Notes: generated by a model not told the origin, from the sequence alone. A stretch of 64,000 nt of DNA from Streptococcus peroris ATCC 700780 (GCF_000187585.1 NZ_GL732463.1:1010088-1074087), one strand, 5' to 3'. Counted from the stretch's first letter, positions 35,895 through 45,194 are shown. Numbers and translations: made by a program.

Positions 35895-35990
35895 GTTATC
35901 TCCTTAAAAAATTTATGATTATTTGAATGTCAAATTTTCTTCAACAGCAACTATTATACCTTAAAAGAGACTATTTTACAAATCATGATA

Positions 35991-36028
35991 AAAAAACGAT
36001 CAACCGAAACCCGGTTCATCGTTTTTTT
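35991..36028 (-). terminator. Terminator of the LysM-cmk pair
   Basis: AAACGAT-AACCG paired with CGGTT-ATCGTTT, with T7 on plus and A7/T on minus; usable in both directions. Confidence 0.85.
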
Positions 36029-36034
36029 AGTTTC

Positions 36035-36706
36035 TTATAAATGTTCTTGTGCTTCTGATTTAATTTTTTCAACAACTTCTAAAATAGAGAGTCCAGTTGT
36101 ATCCAAATAGATTGCATCCTCAGCCTGTTTAAGAGGCGAAGTTTCACGATGACTATCTTTATAATCACGCGCAGCAATCTCTTCTTTCAAAGTTTCCAAA
36201 TCTGTTTCGATTCCTTTTGAAAGATTTTCCTTGTAACGACGTTCTGCACGCTCATCTACAGATGCTACTAGAAAAATCTTCAATTCAGCCTTAGGCAAGA
36301 CCACTGTACCAATATCGCGACCATCCATGACAATACCACCTTGTTGGGCAATCTCTTGTTGGAGGGCTACCAGCTTTTCACGAACAGCTGGAATAGCAGC
36401 AAAGGCAGAAACAGCATTGGTTACTTCATTTTCTCGTATTGGATCTGTCACGTCAACATCTCCAACAAAAACAAGCTGGTCTCCATTTTCAGCACGCCCA
36501 AAGCTAATTGGATATTGTTCCAATAATTCAAGCAGTTGAGAAGATTCCTCTGCGCTTACTTGGTTATTCAAAGCAATGTAGGTCGCAGCTCGATACATAG
36601 CACCTGTATCCAAATACGTATAGCCAAAGTCCTTAGCGATAATCTTAGCGACTGTACTTTTACCACTGGAAGCTGGTCCATCAATGGCAATCTGAATTGT
36701 TTTCAT
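36035..36706 (-). CDS. cmk: Cytidylate kinase
   Basis: A 223-aa kinase that phosphorylates CMP and dCMP. P-loop [12 protein letters not shown] near the N-terminus, [10 protein letters not shown] (about 31), [12 protein letters not shown] (about 128), and an RRYKE lid. Follows the LysM gene by 8 nt. Confidence 0.96.
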   Translation of the reverse strand: MKTIQIAIDGPASSGKSTVAKIIAKDFGYTYLDTGAMYRAATYIALNNQVSAEESSQLLELLEQYPISFGRAENGDQLVFVGDVDVTDPIRENEVTNAVSAFAAIPAVREKLVALQQEIAQQGGIVMDGRDIGTVVLPKAELKIFLVASVDERAERRYKENLSKGIETDLETLKEEIAARDYKDSHRETSPLKQAEDAIYLDTTGLSILEVVEKIKSEAQEHL

Positions 36707-36714
36707 CGTTACTC

Positions 36715-37206
36715 CTATCTTGTCTTAAGGACATCACCAGGATTTGCAAACCAAGTTCCTGTAGACATATGACCAGGGTTTAGAGCTTCAAGTTGAGCAA
36801 TAGAAATCCCTGCTCGAGCTGCAATTGCAGCTTCACCTTCTCCTGCAAGAACTGTAATGGTTCCTTCAGCATTAGCATGTGTTTCTGTATGTTCTTGTTG
36901 GGTTGTCTCTGTTTTAGTTTGCTCTGTTACCGCAGTAGTAGCAGTTACAGTTGTAACCTCTTCTACCTTAGGCGCAGAGGAATCATAGAAATCTTTTAAT
37001 GAAGAAGTACGATTGCTTCCACCAGATGACAAGTAGATTAATATCACTATCATTCCGATAATTATTGTGAAGAAAAGAATCGCTAATATCGTCAAAATAC
37101 GATTAGCTGAGAACCCTGAATCATATTGATTGCGTTGGCGACGTTCTGTTCTTGTTTCTTCTTCCTGGTTCTCATAAATATCTTCTTGCCACGGTTCCTT
37201 TTCCAT
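36715..37206 (-). CDS. Membrane-anchored LysM protein (SAG1386/EF1546 type)
   Basis: A 163-aa protein. An acidic/basic cytoplasmic N-terminus (1-35), one helix (about 37-58), a Thr/Glu-rich extracellular spacer (about 70-110) and a C-terminal LysM (about 112-161; [17 protein letters not shown]) that binds peptidoglycan. No catalytic domain. Cotranscribed with cmk. The promoter of the divergent ferredoxin gene starts within 11 nt of its start codon. Confidence 0.85.
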   Translation of the reverse strand: MEKEPWQEDIYENQEEETRTERRQRNQYDSGFSANRILTILAILFFTIIIGMIVILIYLSSGGSNRTSSLKDFYDSSAPKVEEVTTVTATTAVTEQTKTETTQQEHTETHANAEGTITVLAGEGEAAIAARAGISIAQLEALNPGHMSTGTWFANPGDVLKTR

Positions 37207-37216
37207 ACCTTACTCC

Positions 37217-37245
37217 TTGAGTTTTTTTTATTTTCTTATTACAAT
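37217..37245 (+). promoter_or_regulatory. Promoter giving a leaderless ferredoxin mRNA
   Basis: TTGAGT, 17 nt, TACAAT. The last -10 base is 7 positions before the A of the ATG at 37252, and no Shine-Dalgarno is present. Confidence 0.65.
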
Positions 37246-37251
37246 ATAAAT

Positions 37252-37455
37252 ATGAAGATTAGACTAATACCTGAACGTTGCATTGCCTGTGGGCTCTGCC
37301 AAACCTATTCAGAATTATTTGATTACCATGATAATGGTATCGTTCGTTTTTTCGATGATCCTAAGCAATTAGAGAGAGAAACTCCTTGTAGCGACGACAT
37401 TTTAGAAGCTGTTAAGAATTGTCCTACTCGTGCTCTAATCAACGAGAAATCTTAA
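37252..37455 (+). CDS. fer: Small [4Fe-4S] ferredoxin
   Basis: A 67-aa monocluster ferredoxin. CIACGLC gives three ligands (about 11-17) and the fourth Cys is in KNCPTRAL (about 57). Acidic, cytoplasmic electron carrier; partner unknown. Upstream in-frame codons reach back to 37126 but overlap the LysM gene and are not family sequence, so the ATG at 37252 is the start. Transcribed alone, opposite to the LysM-cmk pair. Confidence 0.88.
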   Translation: MKIRLIPERCIACGLCQTYSELFDYHDNGIVRFFDDPKQLERETPCSDDILEAVKNCPTRALINEKS

Positions 37456-37660
37456 GATTTAATGGAGGATAGTTTTCTATTTTCCACTCTCTCTAGTTTA
37501 GCATATTTTTCTAGAAAATTATAGTCTTTTGCTAGACTAATTTTATACAATTTTACAATCATTTGTTCAAAAATCTCAATACCACCTTAACTGCTTTCTT
37601 AGGTCGTTTATCGATTACATAAATTCTAATTGATTGTTTCTTATCAATCTCATATAGAGC
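37452..37660 (-). pseudogene. Decayed gene fragment downstream of galE
   Basis: On the minus strand a protein-like stretch (YEIDKKQSIRIYVIDKRP) runs to about 37585, then the sensible frame shifts and continues as IEIFEQMIVKLYKISLAKDY (part) to a stop at 37452. Codon use looks coding in both parts and no start is present; the galE terminator cuts off its 5' side. I do not recognise the parent gene. It could also be chance. Confidence 0.35.
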
Positions 37661-37663
37661 TAG

Positions 37664-37692
37664 AAAAAAGAGGAAGTACTTCCTCTTTTTTT
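37664..37692. terminator. Perfect-palindrome terminator of galE
   Basis: AAAGAGGAAGTACTTCCTCTTT inside A6/T6, a loop-less 14-bp palindrome. Confidence 0.8.
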
Positions 37693-37706
37693 GTGAATAC
37701 AACAGA

Positions 37707-38726
37707 TTAATCATCAAACCCATTTGGATGCTTGCTTTGCCAACGCCACGCATCTTCACACATTTGATTGATGTCAAGTTCTGCTTCCCAGCCAAGTTCT
37801 TTTTTGGCTTTTGCAGGATCTGAATAGCAGGCAGCGATATCCCCTGGGCGACGGTCAACGATACGATAAGGAATTGGGCGTCCAACTGCTTTTTCCATAT
37901 TATGGATAATTTCTAGGACAGAATAACCTTTTCCTGTTCCAAGGTTATAAATATTAAGTCCTGAACCTTTTTGAATCTTCTTAAGAGCTGCTACGTGGCC
38001 TTTTGCAAGGTCAACCACGTGAATATAGTCACGCACACCTGTACCATCTGGTGTTGGATAATCATCTCCGAAAACTTGCACCTCTTTTAATTTTCCAACA
38101 GCTACTTGTGTAACATACGGTAGAAGGTTGTTTGGAATACCGTTTGGATTCTCACCCAAATCCCCACTCTTATGGGCACCAATTGGATTGAAATAACGAA
38201 GTAAAACAACGTTCCACTCTGAGTCAGATTTATAAATATCGGTCAAGATTTCTTCCAACATTAGTTTTGTACGACCATAAGGATTGGTTACTGAAAGTGG
38301 GAAATCTTCTAAGATTGGAACTGTATGAGGATCTCCATAAACAGTTGCTGATGAACTAAAGATGATGTTTTTACAGTTAGTCTCTTCCATAACTTTCAAG
38401 AGGCTAACAGTACCTGCAATATTGTTATCATAGTAAGCAAGTGGGATACGTGTAGATTCACCAACAGCTTTCAAACCAGCAAAATGAATCACACCAGTTG
38501 GTTCTTCGTGTTTGAAAATATCGCGAAGAGTTTCCGTATCACGGATATCTGCTTCGTAGAAAGGAATTTCTACGCCTGTGATTCTTTCAACTACTTCAAG
38601 ACTTTTACGACTACTATTGACCAAATTATCGACGACAACTACTTGGTGTCCGGCTTGGACCAATTCAATAACCGTATGAGTTCCGATGAACCCTGCTCCA
38701 CCTGTTACCAGAATTTTTTCTTGCAT
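37707..38726 (-). CDS. galE: UDP-glucose 4-epimerase
   Basis: A 339-aa short-chain dehydrogenase-type enzyme that interconverts UDP-glucose and UDP-galactose. NAD motif TGGAGFIGTHT (about 7-17), catalytic SSSATVYG and NPYGRTK (Tyr-x3-Lys about 150). Length is standard. No other Leloir genes are adjacent, as is common for the cell-wall copy. GAGGAAATAAA before ATG. Confidence 0.94.
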   Translation of the reverse strand: MQEKILVTGGAGFIGTHTVIELVQAGHQVVVVDNLVNSSRKSLEVVERITGVEIPFYEADIRDTETLRDIFKHEEPTGVIHFAGLKAVGESTRIPLAYYDNNIAGTVSLLKVMEETNCKNIIFSSSATVYGDPHTVPILEDFPLSVTNPYGRTKLMLEEILTDIYKSDSEWNVVLLRYFNPIGAHKSGDLGENPNGIPNNLLPYVTQVAVGKLKEVQVFGDDYPTPDGTGVRDYIHVVDLAKGHVAALKKIQKGSGLNIYNLGTGKGYSVLEIIHNMEKAVGRPIPYRIVDRRPGDIAACYSDPAKAKKELGWEAELDINQMCEDAWRWQSKHPNGFDD

Positions 38727-38826
38727 TTTATTTCCTCAATTCTTGGATTATTTTTTTCATTTTACCATTTTTGATAGGGAAAGTCATTTACTTTCCTAAT
38801 ACTACCGTAAAAACTAGGTAAAAGAT

Positions 38827-39927
38827 TTACGATTGTTTCTTTTTAATATATCTTTCAGTCGGATAATCTGCCGGATCTAATACTCCACTTCTCCCCTGGA
38901 GCATTTGGGCTAGATGATAACCGATATTAGGACCAGTTGTTAATCCTGAAGATCCTAGTCCGCTTGCTGCATAGACATTAGATAAATCTGGGACTTGACC
39001 AAAAAACGGAGAAAAATCACTCGTGTAGGCCCGAATACCCACACGTTCCCCACTAACCACTGCTTCCTTCAAACTTGGATAAAATGGACTCGCTACCTCA
39101 GCCATTTGTCGGAGCAAATTTTCATCAACTGTTAGGTCAAAGCCCATATCATTTTCATGAGTAGCCCCTAGAGACAACTTCCCACCTGAAAATGGAATCA
39201 AATCCCACTCCCCTTCAGGCATAACTACAGGAAAAGCTCCCATGTCTTGTGGCACTTGGTAATCTCGGAGTTGCCCCTTTTGAGGACGAACATCAACTTC
39301 ATAGCCTAAAGGTTCCAAAATGTTACCAAGCCAAGCTCCTGTGGACAAGATAACTTGATCAAATATTTGATCGTCTATCTGGTAACCCGATGATAGAGGA
39401 GTTAGACTGACCTCTTTCTTTACAACCTTTACTTGACTGGCTTCCAGTAAGCGACTGACTAAAAGTTGCCCATCTACTCGGGCTCCTCCAGAAGCATAGA
39501 GCAATCTCTCAAATCCCTTTAAACCAGGGAATAACTCACTTGCAGACCTTTGGTCCAGAATGGCTAATTCTCCTATTAAGGGAGATTCTTCTCTTCGTTG
39601 CAAGGCTAAGTCATAGAGTTCATCTAGTTTGGAGTCATCTTTTTTAAGAAGAAAAACACCAGAACGCTGGTAAAAATCGATTTTTTGACCCGATTTTTCT
39701 AAGTCAGTTAATAAATCTACATAAAAGTCTGCTCCTAGGCGAGCCATCTTGTACCAAGCTTTATTACGTCGTTTAGAGAACCAAGGGCTAATAATCCCTG
39801 CTGCTGCCTTGGTTGCTTGGCCGTTTCCATTATCAAAAACAGTTACTTCGATATCAGCTTCCTTAGAAAGATAGTAGGTAGCTGTTGCCCCTATAATTCC
39901 TGCACCTACAATAGCAACTTTTTTCAT
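38827..39927 (-). CDS. FAD-dependent oxidoreductase (DadA/glycine oxidase-like)
   Basis: A 366-aa flavoprotein of the DAO family. FAD motif VGAGIIGATATYYLS at the N-terminus, AAAGIISPW (about 41), and a C-terminal GLGSSGLTTGPNIG (about 325). It should oxidise an amine or D-amino acid with oxygen, making peroxide. Substrate is not evident. Follows the Nif3-trmK pair and is probably cotranscribed (16-nt gap). Confidence 0.86.
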   Translation of the reverse strand: MKKVAIVGAGIIGATATYYLSKEADIEVTVFDNGNGQATKAAAGIISPWFSKRRNKAWYKMARLGADFYVDLLTDLEKSGQKIDFYQRSGVFLLKKDDSKLDELYDLALQRREESPLIGELAILDQRSASELFPGLKGFERLLYASGGARVDGQLLVSRLLEASQVKVVKKEVSLTPLSSGYQIDDQIFDQVILSTGAWLGNILEPLGYEVDVRPQKGQLRDYQVPQDMGAFPVVMPEGEWDLIPFSGGKLSLGATHENDMGFDLTVDENLLRQMAEVASPFYPSLKEAVVSGERVGIRAYTSDFSPFFGQVPDLSNVYAASGLGSSGLTTGPNIGYHLAQMLQGRSGVLDPADYPTERYIKKKQS

Positions 39928-39943
39928 TGTCTTTACCTTCTAA

Positions 39944-40741
39944 CTAGATATGGTGGAATGGATTAGTGGATGCTTGGCTTGCAATAACTTCTAGCGGCCA
40001 AGCATTCTCCTCCTTCCATTCATTCAGGAACGCTACAATTTTTTCAACAAAGAGAACTTCAATATAGTGTCCTGGGTCAAGAGCCAACAAGCCGTCTGAC
40101 AACATATCTTGGGCAGTGTGGTAATAGATGTCACCAGTAATGTATACATCCGCTCCTTTTGCTAAAGCATCAGAGTAAAAAGACTGCCCACTGCCACCAC
40201 AGATAGCTACTCTTGAAATGGACTTCTGTAAATCAGTCTCTTTATAATACACCATACGAAGGCTATCTAGATGGAAGACGTCCTTAACATGGTCAGCAAA
40301 TTCCTTAAATGTTTGAGGTCTAATAGTTCCAATACGCCCGATGCCACGTTCAGGACCTGTTTCCTGTAGAAAAGTTGTATCCTTAATACCCAATAGTTGG
40401 CAGAACCAGTCATTAAGGCCGTTTTCAACAATATCAATATTAGTATGGCTAACGTAGACTGCAATATCATGCTTGATAAGATCAATATAAATCTGATTTT
40501 GAGGGCGACTAGCTACCAAGTCCTTTATCGGACGGAAGATAGGCGCGTGCTTGACAATAATCAGAGCAACACCCTTTTCAATGGCTTCTGCAACCGTTTC
40601 TTCACGTATATCAAGAGCAACCATCACCTTTTGTATTTCTTTGTCTAAGGTACCAATCTGCAAACCACGGCTATCACCCTCCATAGAAAATTCTTGAGGG
40701 CAATAGGCTTCATAACGGTTTATCACTTCACTTGCTTTCAT
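39944..40741 (-). CDS. Nif3-like dinuclear metal-centre protein
   Basis: A 265-aa member of the NIF3/YqfO group (short form, without the inserted PII-like domain). Metal ligands appear in IIVKHAPIF (about 63), SHTNID (about 97), and the C-terminal GHYIEVLF (about 222). Reported to be a hydrolase-like GTP cyclohydrolase I type 2 family, but the role is unsettled. It overlaps trmK by 14 nt. Confidence 0.9.
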   Translation of the reverse strand: MKASEVINRYEAYCPQEFSMEGDSRGLQIGTLDKEIQKVMVALDIREETVAEAIEKGVALIIVKHAPIFRPIKDLVASRPQNQIYIDLIKHDIAVYVSHTNIDIVENGLNDWFCQLLGIKDTTFLQETGPERGIGRIGTIRPQTFKEFADHVKDVFHLDSLRMVYYKETDLQKSISRVAICGGSGQSFYSDALAKGADVYITGDIYYHTAQDMLSDGLLALDPGHYIEVLFVEKIVAFLNEWKEENAWPLEVIASQASTNPFHHI

Positions 40742-41405
40742 GGAGTACCTCCTTGATGGCTTGAATTTTATCTACTAAAACTTGACGTTCTTCATGATTT
40801 TTTTCTGGGATTTGACTAAGGGCAAATTCGAACTTACTTGCTTCTTTTTGCCACTTTTGGACAAATACGGGGCTAAGTTCTTTAGATAGAAAAGGACCAA
40901 AACGGATATCGCCAGCTGATAAATTCATTTTCCCAGCTTCCACTACTAGAATCTCGTAGAATTTTCCAGCTTCTTCTAAGATACTTTCAGCTACAATCTG
41001 AAATCCATGCTCTTGTAACCAGCTACGCAACTCGTCTTCTCGATTATTGGGTTGAAGAATCAAACGCTCAACTTTCGCTAATTTGTCCAATCCTTCTTCT
41101 AATATCGTAGCAATCAAGTGACCACCCATTCCTGCAATAGTGATAACAGAAACCTGGTCACTTTCTTCGAAAGCTGCCAAACCATTAGCTAAACGGACCT
41201 GGATTTTTTCAGTCAAACCATGACTCTCAACATTTTTTATAGCAGATTGATAAGGACCTACCACTACTTCTCCTGCAATGGCATGATTGATGTGATCTTT
41301 TTCAACTAATTCAATCGGTAAATAGGCATGGTCACTTCCAACATCCAATAAAACGGCTCCCTGGGGAACAAAAGAAGCTACCGTTTCTAATCTCTTTGAA
41401 ATCAT
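40728..41405 (-). CDS. trmK: tRNA (adenine22-N1)-methyltransferase
   Basis: A 225-aa Rossmann methyltransferase. [13 protein letters not shown] (about 19-31) binds [13 protein letters not shown] is near 90 and [10 protein letters not shown] near 115, all typical of TrmK. The C-terminal third forms the helical coiled tail. The trmK-Nif3 pairing is conserved in Firmicutes. GTGAGAGAAG before ATG. Confidence 0.93.
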   Translation of the reverse strand: MISKRLETVASFVPQGAVLLDVGSDHAYLPIELVEKDHINHAIAGEVVVGPYQSAIKNVESHGLTEKIQVRLANGLAAFEESDQVSVITIAGMGGHLIATILEEGLDKLAKVERLILQPNNREDELRSWLQEHGFQIVAESILEEAGKFYEILVVEAGKMNLSAGDIRFGPFLSKELSPVFVQKWQKEASKFEFALSQIPEKNHEERQVLVDKIQAIKEVLHESK

Positions 41406-41506
41406 CTTCTCTCACTTTCAAAAACTCTATTTCCCTTTATTATACCATATTTTATCTAGCAATCCTGCACCCAAAAAAGACCACAATCAAGGATTGCAGC
41501 CTTTCT

Positions 41507-43843
41507 TTATTTTTTAGCTTGATAACGACTTGTCAGGATGAAAATGACAGCAAAGATGGCCATCATGATGCCATAGACAGGTAATGTTTGTCCTGTCAGT
41601 GTTGAAATTTCAAGTAATTTTTGGATTCTTGGAAATAGAGCTGTTCCAAGGAAACCTCCAACTGACCAAATAATCAAGAGAATACGCCACAGACTAAATG
41701 GCAAGCAAGCTCTAACTACAGACATGAAACCAATCGATGCCAGTAGATAATACAAGAGTGTCGAAATTTCAATGGCCGACCAGCCTTGACTTGTTCCAAA
41801 TATTTTAATAAATAGAACGCTAAAGACTACCATCAAGGCACTTGGTAAAGCACGGAGCATGGATTTTCTGAGGAAGTTTTGTTCTACAGGTTTGATATTT
41901 CGTTCAAAGGTCAATACGAACGGTGGGAATCCTTCCACAAACTGATCAATCATGGTAATCTGAATCGGAATGAATGGGAAAATCAAAATCCATTCAGTAC
42001 GTCCCAACAAAGCACTGGCAATACAGATAACTGCTAGCAAGAAGGAATAGATTGTCTTAATCAAGAAAATCGGAGCAATGTGGGCAATATTATTGACCAC
42101 ACGACGACCTTCAAAGAGAATCTCAGGAACATCATTAAAATCTGAATTCAAGAGGACCAGATTTGCGATCTGACGAGTCGCTGGGTCTCCTTCAGCCATA
42201 ACAATGGAACAGTCTGCTTCACGTAGAGCTAGGATATCATTGACACCATCTCCTGTCATAGCTGTCGTATGTCCTGCTTTTTTCAGAGTTTGGATAATTA
42301 GTTTCTTTTGGTGAGGCGAGACACGTCCGAAAATGGCTGTTTCTTCAGCCATAGCTATCAATTCTTCATCGGTAATTTTCGAGCAATCTACGTAGCTGTG
42401 GTAGTCTGCAAAACCTGCTTTTTGGGCAATACTTGAAACGGTAACTGGATTATCACCAGAAATAATTTTCAAGCCAACTTCCTGAGAACGAAGATAATCT
42501 AGAGTTTCAGCTGCCCCTTCTCGGATTGGATCTAGAATCTCAAGCAGAGCCAAAGCCTGAATATCAGATGGTTTTTGTGGCTTTTGGTGATCAAGGTTTT
42601 CTTGACTGAGGGCAAGAACCAAGACACGAGATCCTCGTTCAAGAGCTTCTCTAGCTTCAGGAACTTCAGCATCCAATAACATTTCTGGTGCACCTAAAAA
42701 AACCGTCCCAAGACCTTCCAATTCCACTGCTCCCCATTTACGATCACTAGAAAATGGAAGACTAGAAATCATCGGATAAACCACTTCTCCTGCAAAACGC
42801 TTTCGAATAGCTTGAGCTGTTGGATTTTTATCCTCACTGTGTGCCATATAGCTAGTTAAAATTTTAGAAATAGCATCTTTGTCGTAAGCTTGAGTCAGAG
42901 GAAGGACAGTTTCAACCTGCATTTTCCCTTGAGTGATAGTTCCTGTCTTATCCAAACAGAGCATATCCACACGCGCCAAGGTCTCAACTGAGTACATCTC
43001 CTGCACCAAAACCTTCTTCAAACCTAGTTTAATAACAGCAGTTAAGAGAGAGGTAATGGTCAAGAGTGCGATTCCCTTAGGCAACATCCCCAAAAGGGCT
43101 GTAGATGAATTCACTACAGAAGAATTTAGTGGTAAACCTTTTAAGACCAAAGCTTCAAGCAATAGCGCTATACCAAATGGGATAATGATTTTACCAGTAA
43201 AGCCTGCAAGCTGATCAAGTGATTTCATGATACGAGAATTAATCGGCTTCACTGTCTTGGCTTCAAGCATGAGTTTAGCAGCATAATTATCTACCCCGAC
43301 ATGATGTACCTGAGCGAGCACAGAACCACTTGCAAGAAAACTACCGGACAGCATTAAGGTCCCTGCTTCTTTTTGCACCAAGTCACTCTCACCCGTTAAC
43401 ATGGCTTCATTGACTTCTGCAAAACCTTCTAATACAATCGCATCACTTGGAATTTGATCCCCTGCAGACAAGCGAATCACATCATCCAAAACAAGCTCTT
43501 CAGGATCCAAAGCTATCTCTTGCCCATCACGAATGGTCGTGATTTTTTCCTTATTCAAAAGGTTGAGTTTATCAACCATATGTTTAGCTCGTAGCTCAGT
43601 TACAATCCCAGAAAATGCATTAAAGCAGATAACCGCAAAGAAAACTAGGTTGCTCCAGGCTTTAACAAAGGCGAGCGCTAGGGCAATGGCAAAGTTTAAA
43701 GCATTGAATAAAGTAAAGACATTTCTCTTCACAATCTGCCATGTACTAGTACTAGCTGAAGCTTGGAAATCATTGACCTGTCCCTGTTTTTGACGTTCTT
43801 TGACTTCTGATTGGCTTAAGCCCATAATTTTATTTTTATCCAT
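41507..43843 (-). CDS. HAD-type P-type ATPase, cation-transporting type
   Basis: A 778-aa P-type ATPase with about ten helices. Actuator TGES (about 150), phosphorylation site LDKTGTITQG (about 297-306), and hinge MTGDGVNDILALREAD (about 515). The TM4 loop reads MLPKGIAL where Ca/Mn pumps have PEG, so a Lys replaces the usual Glu ligand. It is close to the E-type/CtpE-like group. Substrate unknown. The ATG at 43843 is used because the upstream ATG at 43855 lies in the -10 box. Confidence 0.88.
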   Translation of the reverse strand: MDKNKIMGLSQSEVKERQKQGQVNDFQASASTSTWQIVKRNVFTLFNALNFAIALALAFVKAWSNLVFFAVICFNAFSGIVTELRAKHMVDKLNLLNKEKITTIRDGQEIALDPEELVLDDVIRLSAGDQIPSDAIVLEGFAEVNEAMLTGESDLVQKEAGTLMLSGSFLASGSVLAQVHHVGVDNYAAKLMLEAKTVKPINSRIMKSLDQLAGFTGKIIIPFGIALLLEALVLKGLPLNSSVVNSSTALLGMLPKGIALLTITSLLTAVIKLGLKKVLVQEMYSVETLARVDMLCLDKTGTITQGKMQVETVLPLTQAYDKDAISKILTSYMAHSEDKNPTAQAIRKRFAGEVVYPMISSLPFSSDRKWGAVELEGLGTVFLGAPEMLLDAEVPEAREALERGSRVLVLALSQENLDHQKPQKPSDIQALALLEILDPIREGAAETLDYLRSQEVGLKIISGDNPVTVSSIAQKAGFADYHSYVDCSKITDEELIAMAEETAIFGRVSPHQKKLIIQTLKKAGHTTAMTGDGVNDILALREADCSIVMAEGDPATRQIANLVLLNSDFNDVPEILFEGRRVVNNIAHIAPIFLIKTIYSFLLAVICIASALLGRTEWILIFPFIPIQITMIDQFVEGFPPFVLTFERNIKPVEQNFLRKSMLRALPSALMVVFSVLFIKIFGTSQGWSAIEISTLLYYLLASIGFMSVVRACLPFSLWRILLIIWSVGGFLGTALFPRIQKLLEISTLTGQTLPVYGIMMAIFAVIFILTSRYQAKK

Positions 43844-43850
43844 AAATTCT

Positions 43851-43879
43851 ATCATATCATTTTTTTTTGAATATTTCTA
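43851..43879 (-). promoter_or_regulatory. Extended -10 promoter giving a near-leaderless ATPase mRNA
   Basis: TAGAAA, 17 nt, TATGAT with TGA before the -10 (minus). The last -10 base is 8 positions before the A of ATG at 43843; no Shine-Dalgarno. Confidence 0.55.
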
Positions 43880-43963
43880 ATTTCTTATTAAATGCATATC
43901 CTGCTTCTGCAAAAAACATTTGCCTGTCCTAGTATGATAAGGTATAATAAAAGAAAGAAAACT

Positions 43964-43978
43964 GAAGGAGACACAATG
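43964..43978 (+). promoter_or_regulatory. Shine-Dalgarno that sets the plsC start
   Basis: GAAGGAG lies 5 nt before the ATG at 43976. A TATAAT is at about 43944, so the longer upstream frame is not transcribed in full. Confidence 0.8.
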
Positions 43979-44725
43979 TTTTATACTTATCTACGTGGGC
44001 TGGTTATGTTGATTCTCTGGTCAATCAACGGAAATGCTCACTTTCACAATACTGAAAAAATTCCAAGTTTAGATGAAAACTATATCCTTGTTGCCCCGCA
44101 CCGTACATGGTGGGATCCAGTCTATATGGCTTTTGCAACAAAACCAAAGCAATTTGTCTTTATGGCTAAAAAAGAACTCTTTTTAAATCGCATCTTTGGT
44201 TGGTGGATTCGCATGTGTGGTGCCTTCCCTATTGACCGTGAAAACCCAGGTTCATCTGCTATCAAGTATCCAATCAATGTTCTTAAAAAGAGTAATCGTT
44301 CACTGATTATGTTTCCAAGCGGTAGTCGTCATTCTAACGATGTTAAGGGTGGTGTAGCCCTCATTGCAAAGATGGCTAAGGTTTGTATCATGCCCGTTAC
44401 CTATACTGGCCCAATGACTCTAAAAGGGCTCATCAGTCGTGAACGTATCGATATGAACTTTGGAAATCCGATTGATATCTCAGATATTAAAAAGATGAAT
44501 GATGAAGGCATTGAGATGGTTGCAGACCGCATCCAATCTGAATTTCAACGCCTGGATGAGGAAACAAAACAGTGGCACAATAACAAAAAACCAAATCCAC
44601 TCTGGTGGTTCATCCGTATCCCTGCCTTGCTTCTAGCAATTATTGTCGGAATCCTGACAATCCTCTTTACCTTCGTAGCAAGCTTTGTTTGGGACCCAGA
44701 TAAAAAGAGAGAGCGATTACAATAA
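43976..44725 (+). CDS. plsC: 1-acyl-sn-glycerol-3-phosphate acyltransferase
   Basis: A 249-aa membrane acyltransferase that makes phosphatidic acid. Catalytic HRTWWDP (HX4D, about 41-47), the substrate site FPIDREN (about 82), and FPSGSRH (about 116, in place of FPEGTR), with a C-terminal helix (about 210-235). Gly-Ser in block III is usual in this streptococcal branch. Divergent from the P-type ATPase. Confidence 0.9.
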   Translation: MFYTYLRGLVMLILWSINGNAHFHNTEKIPSLDENYILVAPHRTWWDPVYMAFATKPKQFVFMAKKELFLNRIFGWWIRMCGAFPIDRENPGSSAIKYPINVLKKSNRSLIMFPSGSRHSNDVKGGVALIAKMAKVCIMPVTYTGPMTLKGLISRERIDMNFGNPIDISDIKKMNDEGIEMVADRIQSEFQRLDEETKQWHNNKKPNPLWWFIRIPALLLAIIVGILTILFTFVASFVWDPDKKRERLQ

Positions 44726-44792
44726 TCTAATCTTCACAAGCCTAAGTTGAGTACTTGGGTTTTTTCTAGTTGCTCCGGTGCCCATTCGCTTA

Positions 44793-44821
44793 TTGACAAA
44801 AGGCTAAAACTATAGTATACT
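44793..44821 (+). promoter_or_regulatory. tRNA-Thr promoter
   Basis: TTGACA, 17 nt, TATACT, ending 11 nt before the tRNA. Confidence 0.85.
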
Positions 44822-44831
44822 TTCAAAGTAA

Positions 44832-44904
44832 GCTGATTTAGCTCAGTAGGCAGAGCGCATCCATGGTAAGGATGAGGTCGCCGGTTCGATCCCGGCAATT
44901 AGCA
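44832..44904 (+). tRNA. tRNA-Thr (anticodon GGT)
   Basis: A 73-nt tRNA. Acceptor GCTGATT/AATTAGC with discriminator A, anticodon stem CATCC/GGATG around loop ATGGTAA (anticodon GGT), T loop TTCGATC. CCA is not encoded. Confidence 0.95.
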
Positions 44905-44940
44905 TTATTCGTCAGTTCCTTTTTAGGAACTATTTTTTTC

Positions 44941-44969
44941 TTGACAAACTATTGCCCCTATAGTACAAT
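44941..44969 (+). promoter_or_regulatory. Strong promoter of the unnamed RNA
   Basis: TTGACA, 17 nt, TACAAT. Confidence 0.85.
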
Positions 44970-44975
44970 AAAGTC

Positions 44976-45117
44976 TGCGATGAGTCGATATGTAGCGAGA
45001 GCTACAATTGCGCAAAGGAGGTCATTAACGCAGGAGCGGACCTTGAGAAATTGTGTGAACCGGTTTCTCACATGGAGATGCCTCTCATGCTTTCTGGTTT
45101 TCCAGAAAGCTTTTTTT
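44976..45117 (+). ncRNA. Unidentified structured small RNA, about 142 nt
   Basis: It is bounded by a near-consensus promoter and a strong terminator, with no good ORF. Hairpins seen: GTAGC-GAGA-GCTAC (a GNRA-like loop), GGTC...GACC, TGAGAAA...TTTCTCA, CATGGAGA-TGCC-TCTCATG, and the terminator. An exposed AAAGGAGGT could pair with the anti-SD of 16S rRNA or be blocked by the GGTC/GACC stem. It is not tmRNA, 6S, SRP, RNase P or a T-box that I can recognise. Confidence 0.65.
45089..45117 (+). terminator. Terminator of the unnamed RNA
   Basis: GCTTTCTGG-TTTT-CCAGAAAGC then T7. Confidence 0.93.
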
Positions 45118-45140
45118 AATTCTTTTATATTCTACAACAA

Positions 45141-45188
45141 AAAAGCCTATCACCCAAGCTCGAACGCTTGAAGTGATAGGTTTTTATT
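45141..45188. terminator. Terminator of pyk
   Basis: CCTATCAC-CAAGC paired with GCTTG-GTGATAGG, A/T flanks on both sides. Confidence 0.88.
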
Positions 45189-45194
45189 TTTTGA

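Noticed and set aside
37559-37885. 108-aa minus-strand frame overlapping the end of galE
   Set aside because: Its 5' two thirds are a shadow of galE and the terminator. Only the last part may be a gene remnant, listed separately.
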